Program-made: the position numbers and the translations under genes
Assembly (NCBI RefSeq): GCF_003268775.1
Contig: NZ_QLSU01000039.1
Coordinates: 22,792-86,791, forward strand
From: Paraburkholderia unamae
Lineage (GTDB): Bacteria; Pseudomonadota; Gammaproteobacteria; Burkholderiales; Burkholderiaceae
Direction of reading: 5' to 3'
DNA: 64,000 bases
Notes under the pieces: generated by a model
What the model saw: the letters and a program-made list of their open reading frames with translations, nothing else
Told to the model about the DNA's origin: nothing
Databases searched by the model: none
Part shown: positions 44,124 through 52,281 of the stretch, piece after piece
Layout of the letters: each line of letters starts with the position of its first letter
Position numbering within the stretch: the first letter of the stretch is position 1

Positions 44124-45371
44124 GTGAAAACAAACGAATCACAATACGATCGCCTGCTGCATGCCATTTACGAAACAATCGATAATTCTTGCGCATGGAA
44201 GGATTTTTGCGCGCAATTACGCGAAACCATCGACGTGGCGTCGGTTCATTTGTTTGGCTTCGATCGGCAACGCGACCTCTTTTCCTGGAGCGACGGCTTT
44301 GCGCTTTCGAGCGCGGAGCCGCTCGAGCGGATTCGCCCGCTCTATCGCGACGACGCGCGCCTCGCGTGGCTGCGCGCCTTCCCGCCCGGCAAGTGGTTGC
44401 ATTGCGGCGTGGAACTCGACGATGCGCAGGACGACCGTGCGGGCGGCCTCGCGTTCTGCCCGCTCGAAGCGGGCCATCGCTGCGTGGCGCTGTGCAAGCT
44501 CCTCGATCAGCACGGCCTCACGGTCATGCTCGCCTGTAGCGCCGGCGCCGACACCGGACCGCTGCCGTGCGAGCGCCGCGAACTGCTGGAGCGGCTCACG
44601 CCGCACCTCGTGCGCGCGGTGCGCCTCTATACGCGGCGCTTCACGCTCAACGCCGACACGCTCGCCAACCGCTCGCGCCCGCCGGCCATGCTGGTGAGCG
44701 CGCTGGGCGAAGTGCTCCACAGTAACGAGCCGGCGCAGCGGCTCCTGAAGTCGACCACGCTCGTACGCGTGCGCGCTCGGCGGCTCACGCTCGCCGCGCC
44801 CCACCACGCGCGGCTGCTGGAGGACATCGCCGTGAGCGAGGCGCGGCTGCGCAACCGGGCGAGCGGCGCGCGCACGGCGGCGGCGCGCTATCGCGCGTTG
44901 CGCATCGTTGGCGCGGACATGCCCGAGACGGCTGACGCCGCCTCCGTGGCGAACCTGAACGCGGCGGCAGAATCCGGCGCGCAGGCGTCAGCGAAGCTTG
45001 CGGCAAGCCAGCATGAAGTGCTCTACGCGTTCTATAACGTCGTGACGGCCGACGACGCCTCGGCTTCGGAGTTGCGCGCCTTCGCGGCGCTGACCTTCTA
45101 TCACCCGCGCTCGGCGCCGCCCGTCGACGAGCAGGTGCTCGCCACGGCCTTCGATCTCTCGCCGGCCGAATGCCGCATCGCGCTTTTGCTCGCGGAGGGG
45201 CTCACGCAAAAGGAAATCGCGGCGCACGTGGGCGTGCAGCACGACACGGTGCGCAAGCAACTGCAATCGATCTTTCAGAAGACGGCGACCCGGCGCCAGC
45301 CGGACCTGCTGCGCCTGTTGCTGAATCTGCCGGCGAGAGGGACGGCGATCGGCACGGCCGCCGAAGGCTGA
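44124..45371 (+). CDS. LuxR-type transcriptional regulator
   Basis: The 415-residue protein is read from GTG 44124. An N-terminal sensor-like part of about 330 residues resembles the large LuxR proteins with a central PAS-like area (HSNEPAQRLLKSTT), but has no autoinducer-binding marks. The C-terminal HTH is standard: LSPAECRIALLLAEGLTQKE, then IAAHVGVQHDTVRKQLQSIF. There is no sign of a receiver domain. The ligand is unknown and no target gene is adjacent: the next gene is convergent. Several Cys residues (CAWKDFCAQ, HCGVELD, CPLEAGHRCVALC) might sense redox, which is speculative. Confidence 0.87.
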   Translation: MKTNESQYDRLLHAIYETIDNSCAWKDFCAQLRETIDVASVHLFGFDRQRDLFSWSDGFALSSAEPLERIRPLYRDDARLAWLRAFPPGKWLHCGVELDDAQDDRAGGLAFCPLEAGHRCVALCKLLDQHGLTVMLACSAGADTGPLPCERRELLERLTPHLVRAVRLYTRRFTLNADTLANRSRPPAMLVSALGEVLHSNEPAQRLLKSTTLVRVRARRLTLAAPHHARLLEDIAVSEARLRNRASGARTAAARYRALRIVGADMPETADAASVANLNAAAESGAQASAKLAASQHEVLYAFYNVVTADDASASELRAFAALTFYHPRSAPPVDEQVLATAFDLSPAECRIALLLAEGLTQKEIAAHVGVQHDTVRKQLQSIFQKTATRRQPDLLRLLLNLPARGTAIGTAAEG

Positions 45372-45402
45372 GCGCCGCGGCGCCCAGGCCGACAGGCCGC
45401 GC

Positions 45403-45684
45403 TTACTGGGCCTTGCGGCAGGCGAATACGAGCGTGTAATTGCCGTTGTCGGTGGACGTGGCGACGGTGTCATAACCGGCGCCGGCACAACGCGCACGCG
45501 CCTGCTGCGCGCACGAATCGCGGTCACCCGAGGCCGGGCACTGCACCTGGATCGTCGGACGGCCGTCCGAGAGGAACAGCGGCGGCCCGCTGCTGCATGC
45601 GGCGAGCGCCGCGACCAGGGCCAAGGCGCCCGCCGCGAACGGCAACTTGCGCAAACGGAACAACGACGAACCAGGACGAGTCAT
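45403..45684 (-). CDS. small cysteine-rich lipoprotein, function unknown
   Basis: The 93-residue protein is read from the ATG at 45684 (GGGGT upstream). Lipobox LAAC with the lipidated Cys at position 30. The mature 64 residues hold four more cysteines (VQCP, DSCAQ, ARCAGAG, FACRK), so two disulfides are likely. The family is not known to me. It is separated from the BON-like gene by 98 bases and may share its promoter. Confidence 0.8.
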   Translation of the reverse strand: MTRPGSSLFRLRKLPFAAGALALVAALAACSSGPPLFLSDGRPTIQVQCPASGDRDSCAQQARARCAGAGYDTVATSTDNGNYTLVFACRKAQ

Positions 45685-45782
45685 TGGAGCACCCCGATGG
45701 GCTTTGTAGTTTTTCGACGATGCGATTGTGCCATGCCGCGAGCCCCCTGCGCGCCATCGCGGCGAGCGCCGCGCGAGCGCGC

Positions 45783-46370
45783 TCAAGGCGCGGGTGCGAG
45801 GGGCTTCGCGCGGGTTTTGTAAGGCAGCGCGCCGCGCGGGTCCGGCGTCACGCGCACGAACACCTGCTCGACGTCCGCAATCGCGGCCAGCCTGCGCTCC
45901 AGCGCCGCGCTGTCGAAACCCGCGCTCACGCACCCCTCCGCGTAGACGAAGCGGCGCTGCACGGTGATCCAGACGCTCGTGTCCGCCAGCATGGCGTCGC
46001 CTTGCAGTTGTTGACGAATGGCCGCCGCGATATCGGCATCGTAGAGATACGAATTCGGCTTCGTGCATTTGTGCGCGAGCCAGCAGGTCGTGCCGCGTTC
46101 CACGCGATAGTGGGCGTCGTCGTCGGCTTCGGCTTTCGACATCAGCGGGCCGAGCGGCAGCGGGCAGTCGCGTATTGCGCCGGAAAGCGCGAAGAAGGGA
46201 TCGTTGTACCAGTTCCTGAGTTCCGCCCCGGCCGGAGCCTGCGCTACCGCGCCAAGCGCTGCAAAGCCGGCGAAGGCCACGAAAGCGCCTGCGCGAGCGA
46301 GCGCAAGCGCACGCCGCACCGCGCCTCCCGTAGCCCGCGCGCCTCGCCCGGCTGAACCGTTTGCGTCCAT
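45783..46370 (-). CDS. BON-domain-like periplasmic protein
   Basis: The 195-residue protein starts at MDANGSAG (46370, GGGAG upstream). A signal-like hydrophobic stretch (ALARAGAFVAFAGFAALGAVAQA) leads to a region with three cysteines (RDCPLP, TTCWLAHKC) and a BON-like unit: DADIAAAIRQQLQGDAMLADTSVWITVQRRFVYAEGCVSAGFDSAALE. BON domains bind phospholipid or hold outer-membrane proteins. The match is moderate, lacking the usual GxV turns in full. Divergent from the GntP permease. Confidence 0.65.
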   Translation of the reverse strand: MDANGSAGRGARATGGAVRRALALARAGAFVAFAGFAALGAVAQAPAGAELRNWYNDPFFALSGAIRDCPLPLGPLMSKAEADDDAHYRVERGTTCWLAHKCTKPNSYLYDADIAAAIRQQLQGDAMLADTSVWITVQRRFVYAEGCVSAGFDSAALERRLAAIADVEQVFVRVTPDPRGALPYKTRAKPLAPAP

Positions 46371-46578
46371 CGTATTCTCCCTCGCCCGCCTCCTCTCTCC
46401 CGCAACGGTCGGATCGCGCGGACACGTTGACAATAACGAGACACAGCCTTTCGCTACAATCGCTGCGACGCAGCACGGCCGCTGCCAGCCGCATCAAAGC
46501 GCACTGGAAGCGCCGCCGAGAGCCATAGATCTCACAACACGCCTCGCCGCGCAACACGATCGATCCGCAGGAGACTCC

Positions 46579-47979
46579 ATGTCGTTTGTTATCGTTCTCG
46601 CCGCCCTCGCGTTTCTCATGCTCGCCGCCTACCGCGGCTACAGCGTGATTCTCTTCGCGCCCATTGCCGCGCTCGCCGCGGTCCTCTTCACCGACCCCGC
46701 CGCCGTCGCACCGGTTTTCTCCGGCATTTTCATGGAGAAGATGGTGGGCTTCGTGAAGCTCTACTTTCCCGTGTTCCTGCTCGGCGCGGTATTCGGCAAG
46801 GTCATCGAGCTATCGGGCTTTTCCGAGGCGATCGTGCATGCCGCGATCCGCTACATCGGCCGCTCGCGCGCGAACGCCGTGATCGTGGCCGTGTGCGCGC
46901 TGCTCACGTACGGCGGCGTGTCGCTCTTCGTCGTGGTGTTCGCGGTGTACCCGTTCGCAGCCGAACTCTATCGCCAGAGCAACATTCCGAAGCGCCTCAT
47001 GCCCGGCGCCATCGCGCTCGGCGCGTTCTCGTTCACGATGGATTCGCTGCCCGGCACGCCGCAGATCCAGAACATCATTCCCACCACGTTCTTCAAGACC
47101 ACGGCCTGGGCCGCGCCCGCGCTCGGCGTGATCGGCTCGGTTTTCATCATCGTGGTCGGCCTTTCGTACCTCGAATGGCGCCGCCGCAGCGCCATGGCGA
47201 AAGGCGAAGGCTACGGCACTTCGCTCGTGAACGAGCCCGAGCACGTCAAGACCGACCACTTGCCGCACCCGGCGCTCGCCATCGCGCCGCTCGTGCTGGT
47301 GGGCGTGGCGAACTTCTTCCTCACGCGCTGGATCCCGCTCTGGTACGGCGACACCGTGACCGTCGCGCCCGACGTGCTGCCCGGCATTCATGCGCCGGTC
47401 ACGGCCACCGTCAAGCAGGTCGTGGCGATCTGGTCGGTGCAGGGCGCGCTGCTGCTCGGCATCGTGCTCGTGATCGTGACGGCGTTCGGCCGGGTGAAGG
47501 ACCGCTTCGCGACCGGCACGAAGGCGGCCGTGGCGGGCGCGCTGCTCGCTTCGATGAATACCGCCTCGGAATATGGCTTCGGCGGCGTGATCGCGGCGCT
47601 GCCCGGCTTCATCGTGGTGAGCGATGCGCTCAAGAGCATTCCGAATCCGCTCGTCAACGCCGCCGTTTCGGTGAGCGCCCTCGCGGGCATCACCGGCTCG
47701 GCTTCGGGCGGCATGAGCATCGCGCTTGCGGCCATGTCCGATCTCTTCATCAAGAGCGCGCAGGCCGCGCACATTCCGCTCGAAGTGCTGCACCGCGTGG
47801 TGGCGATGGCGAGCGGCGGCATGGACACGCTGCCGCACAACGGCGCGGTCATCACGCTGCTCGCGGTGACGGGGCTCACGCACCGCGAGTCGTATCGCGA
47901 CATCTTCGCGGTGACGGTCATCAAGACGCTGGCCGTCTTCTTCGTGATCGCCGTCTACTATTCGACCGGAATCGTTTGA
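46579..47979 (+). CDS. GntP-family gluconate/organic-acid permease
   Basis: The 466-residue, 12-14 span permease starts at the ATG at 46579, with AGGAGA just upstream. Family blocks: FMEKMVGFVKLYFPVFLLGAVFGKV, YGGVSLFVVVFAVYPFA, SFTMDSLPGTPQIQNIIPTTFF and ITGSASGGMSIALAAM. Members carry gluconate, idonate or D-serine; this one is in the branch often found beside hydroxyacid genes. The substrate is not determined. It is convergent with a porin, with stops 4 bases apart and no terminator between. Confidence 0.9.
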   Translation: MSFVIVLAALAFLMLAAYRGYSVILFAPIAALAAVLFTDPAAVAPVFSGIFMEKMVGFVKLYFPVFLLGAVFGKVIELSGFSEAIVHAAIRYIGRSRANAVIVAVCALLTYGGVSLFVVVFAVYPFAAELYRQSNIPKRLMPGAIALGAFSFTMDSLPGTPQIQNIIPTTFFKTTAWAAPALGVIGSVFIIVVGLSYLEWRRRSAMAKGEGYGTSLVNEPEHVKTDHLPHPALAIAPLVLVGVANFFLTRWIPLWYGDTVTVAPDVLPGIHAPVTATVKQVVAIWSVQGALLLGIVLVIVTAFGRVKDRFATGTKAAVAGALLASMNTASEYGFGGVIAALPGFIVVSDALKSIPNPLVNAAVSVSALAGITGSASGGMSIALAAMSDLFIKSAQAAHIPLEVLHRVVAMASGGMDTLPHNGAVITLLAVTGLTHRESYRDIFAVTVIKTLAVFFVIAVYYSTGIV

Positions 47980-47983
47980 GCGC

Positions 47984-49246
47984 CTAGAAGCGGTGGCGAA
48001 GCCCCACTGCCGCAACGAACTGGTTCGCACCCGAGGCGCGCGAGAAGTTGGAAATCTGCGCGCCTTGAATGCCCGTGCCCTCAAGCTGGTTGGCACGCTG
48101 ATAAAGCACCTCGCCATAAAGGTCCGTGCGCGGCGACAACGAATACACGTTCAGCACATTGATCTGATGCCACTTCGGATAATGCACGCCGGTCGGCGTA
48201 TCGAAGCGGCCGTAGGTGAACACGTAAGACGCCGCGATATGCCAGCGCGGTGAAAAGTAGTAGCGCGCGTTGATTTCCGCGTTGGTGAAACGCACATCGT
48301 CGTGCGGCAGGGCGATCGCGGCGTCGGCCACGTTGTTGATCGACGTGACGTTGTCGAGGCGCGTTTCGCTCAGCACCAGACCGACCTGAACCTTCTCGAA
48401 CTGATAGCTGCCGCCCGCCGCGTAGGTGCGTTGGCGGTCTGCGTTGAACGGCGCGCCGGCGGGCGCCGCGCCGTCGAGATTGGCGTCCGCCGCGTTCGAG
48501 GCGTGATTGAACTGGAAATACCCCGCGCCCACGCGCAGCGCGCCATAGTGGTACGCCGCGCCCATGCTGTATTCGCGGTTGTCGGCAAACGCACCGGCCT
48601 TGTTTGAAAACCCGTAAGTGCCGCCGAACGTCACGCCGTGAATATCGGGGCTCGCGTATTTGATCGAATTATTGGTGCGGGTGTAGTTGTCGAGATTGTC
48701 GTTGTCGTAGGGATGCGCGAACGCCGTGCCGCCATCCGCGGTGCCGCCCAGCGCGAACGGCTCGACGTATTGCACGACCGCATCGAACTGCCGCCCGAGC
48801 GTCACCGTCCCCGCGCGCTGCGACGCAAGACCCATGAACGCCTGAAAGCCGAACAAGCGCCCCTGCTGCGCGGCCGCGCCGGTCAGCGCATTAAAACCGT
48901 TCGTGAGCGTGAAGATCGCCTTCGTGTCGCTGCTGAGCGTCTCTTCCCCGCTGAGCGTCCAGCGGCTGATGTTGATGTCGCCGTTCTTTGCCTGCCATGC
49001 GCTTGCATGTCCCTGCGCGCCGCCCGCGTCGCTGACGTAGGCAATGCCCAGATCCACGAGACCGGAAAGCCGCACCGAGCTTTGCGCATGCGCAAACGGC
49101 GCCGCCGTCGCCAGCATGAGCGCAAAGCCGTGGCGCGGCCAGTGGCGTTGAGCAGCTGTGCACGCAGCAATACGGGGAGTAGCGGAAGAACCGTGGGCCT
49201 CGCGCCCTTGTTCGTTAGCAGGCCTGAAGAAGTGAATGCGTGGCAT
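47984..49246 (-). CDS. general porin (Burkholderia trimeric type)
   Basis: The 420-residue protein has a long signal peptide (about 54 residues, ending FAHAQ), then the porin_4 beta-barrel: SSVRLSGLVDLGIAYVSDAG, GTVTLGRQFDAVVQYVEPF, the L3-like FAHPYDNDNLDNYTRTNNSIKY, and the final VGLRHRF with a C-terminal Phe for Bam recognition. It lets small, often anionic, solutes cross the outer membrane. It lies downstream of the aromatic hydroxylase gene by 200 bases on the same strand and could serve its substrate. Confidence 0.92.
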   Translation of the reverse strand: MPRIHFFRPANEQGREAHGSSATPRIAACTAAQRHWPRHGFALMLATAAPFAHAQSSVRLSGLVDLGIAYVSDAGGAQGHASAWQAKNGDINISRWTLSGEETLSSDTKAIFTLTNGFNALTGAAAQQGRLFGFQAFMGLASQRAGTVTLGRQFDAVVQYVEPFALGGTADGGTAFAHPYDNDNLDNYTRTNNSIKYASPDIHGVTFGGTYGFSNKAGAFADNREYSMGAAYHYGALRVGAGYFQFNHASNAADANLDGAAPAGAPFNADRQRTYAAGGSYQFEKVQVGLVLSETRLDNVTSINNVADAAIALPHDDVRFTNAEINARYYFSPRWHIAASYVFTYGRFDTPTGVHYPKWHQINVLNVYSLSPRTDLYGEVLYQRANQLEGTGIQGAQISNFSRASGANQFVAAVGLRHRF

Positions 49247-49446
49247 GACTGCGGCGTCTCTTGTAATGCGCGTCGCGGACAGCTTGCACCCCGGCTACCG
49301 GACGTCGTTTGTCGAATTGAAAGGTGTGGCGCGGGGCGTATATGTATCACCCGCGCCGCAACGACAAACAGCGGCCGCTCTGGAAGAGACTGTTGCGCAC
49401 ACAATGGGTAATGTGCCGCGTCGCCTGTGCACCCACTACGCGTCCA

Positions 49447-51225
49447 CTAGGCGCCTATATTGAGCACGCGCGAGAGCGCGCGCTCCAGCAGCCGCCGCGC
49501 ATCCGTCACGCTCGAAGCCCCGGAGTGTTGGCGCCACGCCACATACCCGTCGGGCCGAACCAGCAGCACGCCGTCTTCTTCGATTTCGCGCAGGCGCTGC
49601 CAGTCGCACCAGGGGTCCTGGTTCTCGCGCTCGCCGATCACGACCGTGCGCAGATAAGGCCGCGCCAGTTGTACCGCCGCCTCGACCCACGCCTGGCCCG
49701 AAAGCCCGGTGACGAGCGTGAATTGCCCGCGCCCCACGACGTCGAGCGTCGAGATGCGCCTGCCACGCGCGTCGATCAGCCATGCGTGCGGCAGCTTCGC
49801 ACCGGGCCGCGTCGTCGCCTGCAAGTAGAGTTCGGGGTCGCGCAGCCACGGCTCGGGGCGCGCGTCGTCATCGGCCATCACGGCGGCCGATGCGTAGCGC
49901 TGGTTCATCTCCACCCCTTGCGCGTTGAATTCGCGGTTCTTCAGTTCGAGCGCGGCCTGAACATCCTTGCGCGCCTGTGCGCCGGCCGCGCCGGGATCCT
50001 TGAAACGGGCAATGCCCGCCGCAACCGGATTCTCCGCGCCTTCCACGCTGAACACTTGCCGGATCGGCGCATAGTCGAGACGCGATTGGTTCGCCCGCTC
50101 GACGATCTGCTTGCCGACCGGTGCGCGCTCGTCCGAATACGATTCCAGAAGAGCCCCACCCGCGTGGCCCTTGAGCACGAACGCCAACTTCCACGCCAGA
50201 TTGAACGCGTCCTGAACACAGGTATTCAGACCGAGGCCGCTCGAAGGCGGATGCCGATGCACGGCGTCCCCGCCGCAGAACACGCGGCCCCTCGAATACT
50301 CGGTGGCGTAAGCCTGGTTCACGTACCACACCGACTTGCGAACGATCTCGACGTCGAGTTTCGGGTCGCCCACCAGCACGCGAATCTTGCGCAGCACCAT
50401 TTCATCGCTCTGGTCCGGATCGCCCTTCGAAATGTCGAAGCCCCATCCGGCTATCCATTGCGTCCACGGTTTGACGGCCCGCAGCAGCCCGAGGCCGATT
50501 TCCCCGAAACTCGCGTCCGGGCTGACGATCCAGTGCAGGATGCTCGGACGGTGCGCCACGTAGGCCGAGAGATCGGCGTTGAACAGCGTGTAGAGCGTAC
50601 CGGCGCGCGCCATCTCCCCTGAAATCGGCAGGCCGATGTCTTGTGCCACCTGCGAGCGCGCGCCGTCCGCGCCCACGAGATACTTCGCGCGCAGCGTGTA
50701 TTCGCGTCCGGTGAGGCGGTCTTTCAGCGAGACCGTGACGCCCTGCTCGTCCTGAACATGTGCCTGGTACTCCGTATTGGTTGCAAACGTGGCGCCGCGC
50801 TCGGCGGCGTTCTTGAAGAGAATGGGTTCGATGTTCGGCTGGATCAGGTCGACCAGCGGGCAAGGGCTGCCTTGCAGATAGTCGCTCTTGCGGGCGTCGC
50901 CGGTCCCCCACGAGCGCAGCCGCACGAGTTCTTCGCCCGCCAGGCTCGTTGTGAACAGACAGTCGCCCATCAGCTCCCACGGCGTGGCATAGCGATGCGC
51001 CTCTTCCTCGATTTGCAGATCGCGATAGACCTCCATCGCGCGCTGGTTGGTGATGTGCGCGCGCGGCGTGTCCGCCAGCCAGTTCCAGCGCGACACCATA
51101 TGCACCTTCACGCCGTAAGTGGCGAGCGCCAGCGCCGTGGTCGCGCCCATCGGCCCCGAGCCCACGACGAGCACGTCGGTGTCGAATGAAGTCGCGGCGC
51201 CTGCGTTTGGGTTGCGTTGTGACAT
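49447..51225 (-). CDS. FAD-dependent aromatic hydroxylase, TfdB-like
   Basis: The 592-residue class A flavin monooxygenase starts at MSQRNPNAG (51225). FAD Rossmann motif VVGSGPMGATTALAL (19-33), the D-G motif LVGADGARS, and FCGGDAVHRHPPSSGLGLNT. A C-terminal thioredoxin-like domain closes it. The TfdB/phenol hydroxylase branch is marked by CLFTTSLAGEELVRLRSWGTG and VSLKDRLTGREYTLRAKYLVGADGA. Expected reaction: NADPH- and O2-dependent ortho-hydroxylation of a phenol to a catechol. No ring-cleavage gene lies next to it. Regulated by the divergent LysR gene. Confidence 0.9.
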   Translation of the reverse strand: MSQRNPNAGAATSFDTDVLVVGSGPMGATTALALATYGVKVHMVSRWNWLADTPRAHITNQRAMEVYRDLQIEEEAHRYATPWELMGDCLFTTSLAGEELVRLRSWGTGDARKSDYLQGSPCPLVDLIQPNIEPILFKNAAERGATFATNTEYQAHVQDEQGVTVSLKDRLTGREYTLRAKYLVGADGARSQVAQDIGLPISGEMARAGTLYTLFNADLSAYVAHRPSILHWIVSPDASFGEIGLGLLRAVKPWTQWIAGWGFDISKGDPDQSDEMVLRKIRVLVGDPKLDVEIVRKSVWYVNQAYATEYSRGRVFCGGDAVHRHPPSSGLGLNTCVQDAFNLAWKLAFVLKGHAGGALLESYSDERAPVGKQIVERANQSRLDYAPIRQVFSVEGAENPVAAGIARFKDPGAAGAQARKDVQAALELKNREFNAQGVEMNQRYASAAVMADDDARPEPWLRDPELYLQATTRPGAKLPHAWLIDARGRRISTLDVVGRGQFTLVTGLSGQAWVEAAVQLARPYLRTVVIGERENQDPWCDWQRLREIEEDGVLLVRPDGYVAWRQHSGASSVTDARRLLERALSRVLNIGA

Positions 51226-51274
51226 CGTGATTCCGTCTCCTGAATGTGTTTCAGGGCATCGTAACGGGCGCATT

Positions 51275-51325
51275 GTTATCCATCCAATGCTGGCTCGATA
51301 TAGACGTTATCCACTTTTCGGATAA
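51275..51325. promoter_or_regulatory. LysR-type operator between the hydroxylase and its regulator
   Basis: TTATCC-N7-GGATAA (51307-51325) is an inverted repeat of the T-N11-A type. A second half-site copy, GTTATCCA, lies at 51275-51282, 31 bases (about three turns) from the first copy at 51306-51313. The layout agrees with LysR recognition and activation sites. Confidence 0.65.
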
Positions 51326-51335
51326 GATCGGCGCC

Positions 51336-52262
51336 ATGGACTCCCAACTCATCGAGTACTTTCTGCGCGTGGCCGACCTTGGCAGCATCAATCGCGCGGC
51401 GTCGGACCTGCGTCTCTCGCAGCCCGCCCTCTCGCGCCACATCGCACTGCTCGAACATCAGATCGGCGTAAAACTCTTCACGCGCACCAAGGGCGGCGTC
51501 GTGCCGACCGAAGCCGGGCGGCTGCTTTACGAGCGCGCGCGGCCCGTCCTCCGGCAACTGGAAATACTCGTCGAACAGGTGGGAAGCCGCGCCGCCGGTC
51601 AGCTTTCCGTGGGCTTTCCGCCCTCCTGGCGGCATCTGTTCACGGCGCAGTACGTTCAGGCGCTCGTCGCGCACTATCCCGGCGTTTCGCTGCGCGTTCA
51701 CGAAGACGTGAGCCACGCGCTGCGCGAAGTCATGCACTCGGGCATGCTCGATATCGCGATCATTCCGTTCGAGGGGGGCTCTCCCGCCGGCTATCGCCAC
51801 ACGGCCTTGCTGCGCGAACCGCTCGTGCTGGTGTCGAACAAGCGCGCAAGGCTCAGGCCGGAAAAGCCCGTTCCCCTCTCGCATCTGGACAATCTGAAAC
51901 TGGCGCTGCCGGGAAAGCCGAACGTCATTCGCACGCAAATCGAGCACGCCCTGGCGAGACAGGGTTACGCGTTCAAGAGCATCGTGGAAATCGACGCGAT
52001 GCATCTTTCCATCGATCTGGCGCGCGAGGGCTCAGCCCATACGGTCACGCCCTGCTGCGCCGTGAGCGCCATGTCGGATCAGGATGTTTCGTGGGCGCCG
52101 GTGCGCGGGATGTATATCACCTGGGCGTTGTGCGAGAACACGGCGCGCTCGCACTCGGCTGCGGTGCTGGAAGGCCGGCGGCTCGTGCTGGAGCAGTTGT
52201 CGTCCATCGTGGCGCAGGGCACGTGGTTTGGAGCGCAGTGGTTGGGCGATAGCCTGGTGTAA
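51336..52262 (+). CDS. LysR-type regulator of the aromatic hydroxylase
   Basis: The 308-residue protein starts at MDSQLIEYFLRVADLGSINR (51336). N-terminal winged HTH (1-60), with ASDLRLSQPALSRHIALLEHQ as recognition part. The substrate-binding domain from about 85 is of the CbnR/AAA-type with VGFPPSWRHLF. It is divergent from the hydroxylase, with an operator in the 110 bases between them. Probably activates the gene when the aromatic compound or its product is present. Confidence 0.92.
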   Translation: MDSQLIEYFLRVADLGSINRAASDLRLSQPALSRHIALLEHQIGVKLFTRTKGGVVPTEAGRLLYERARPVLRQLEILVEQVGSRAAGQLSVGFPPSWRHLFTAQYVQALVAHYPGVSLRVHEDVSHALREVMHSGMLDIAIIPFEGGSPAGYRHTALLREPLVLVSNKRARLRPEKPVPLSHLDNLKLALPGKPNVIRTQIEHALARQGYAFKSIVEIDAMHLSIDLAREGSAHTVTPCCAVSAMSDQDVSWAPVRGMYITWALCENTARSHSAAVLEGRRLVLEQLSSIVAQGTWFGAQWLGDSLV

Positions 52263-52281
52263 TGATTCAGACTCCTGAATA

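Noticed and set aside
43924..44127. 67-codon ORF before the LuxR-type gene
   Set aside because: It overlaps the candidate promoter and has no clear ribosome site; only its last four codons, from an internal ATG, might matter as a leader.
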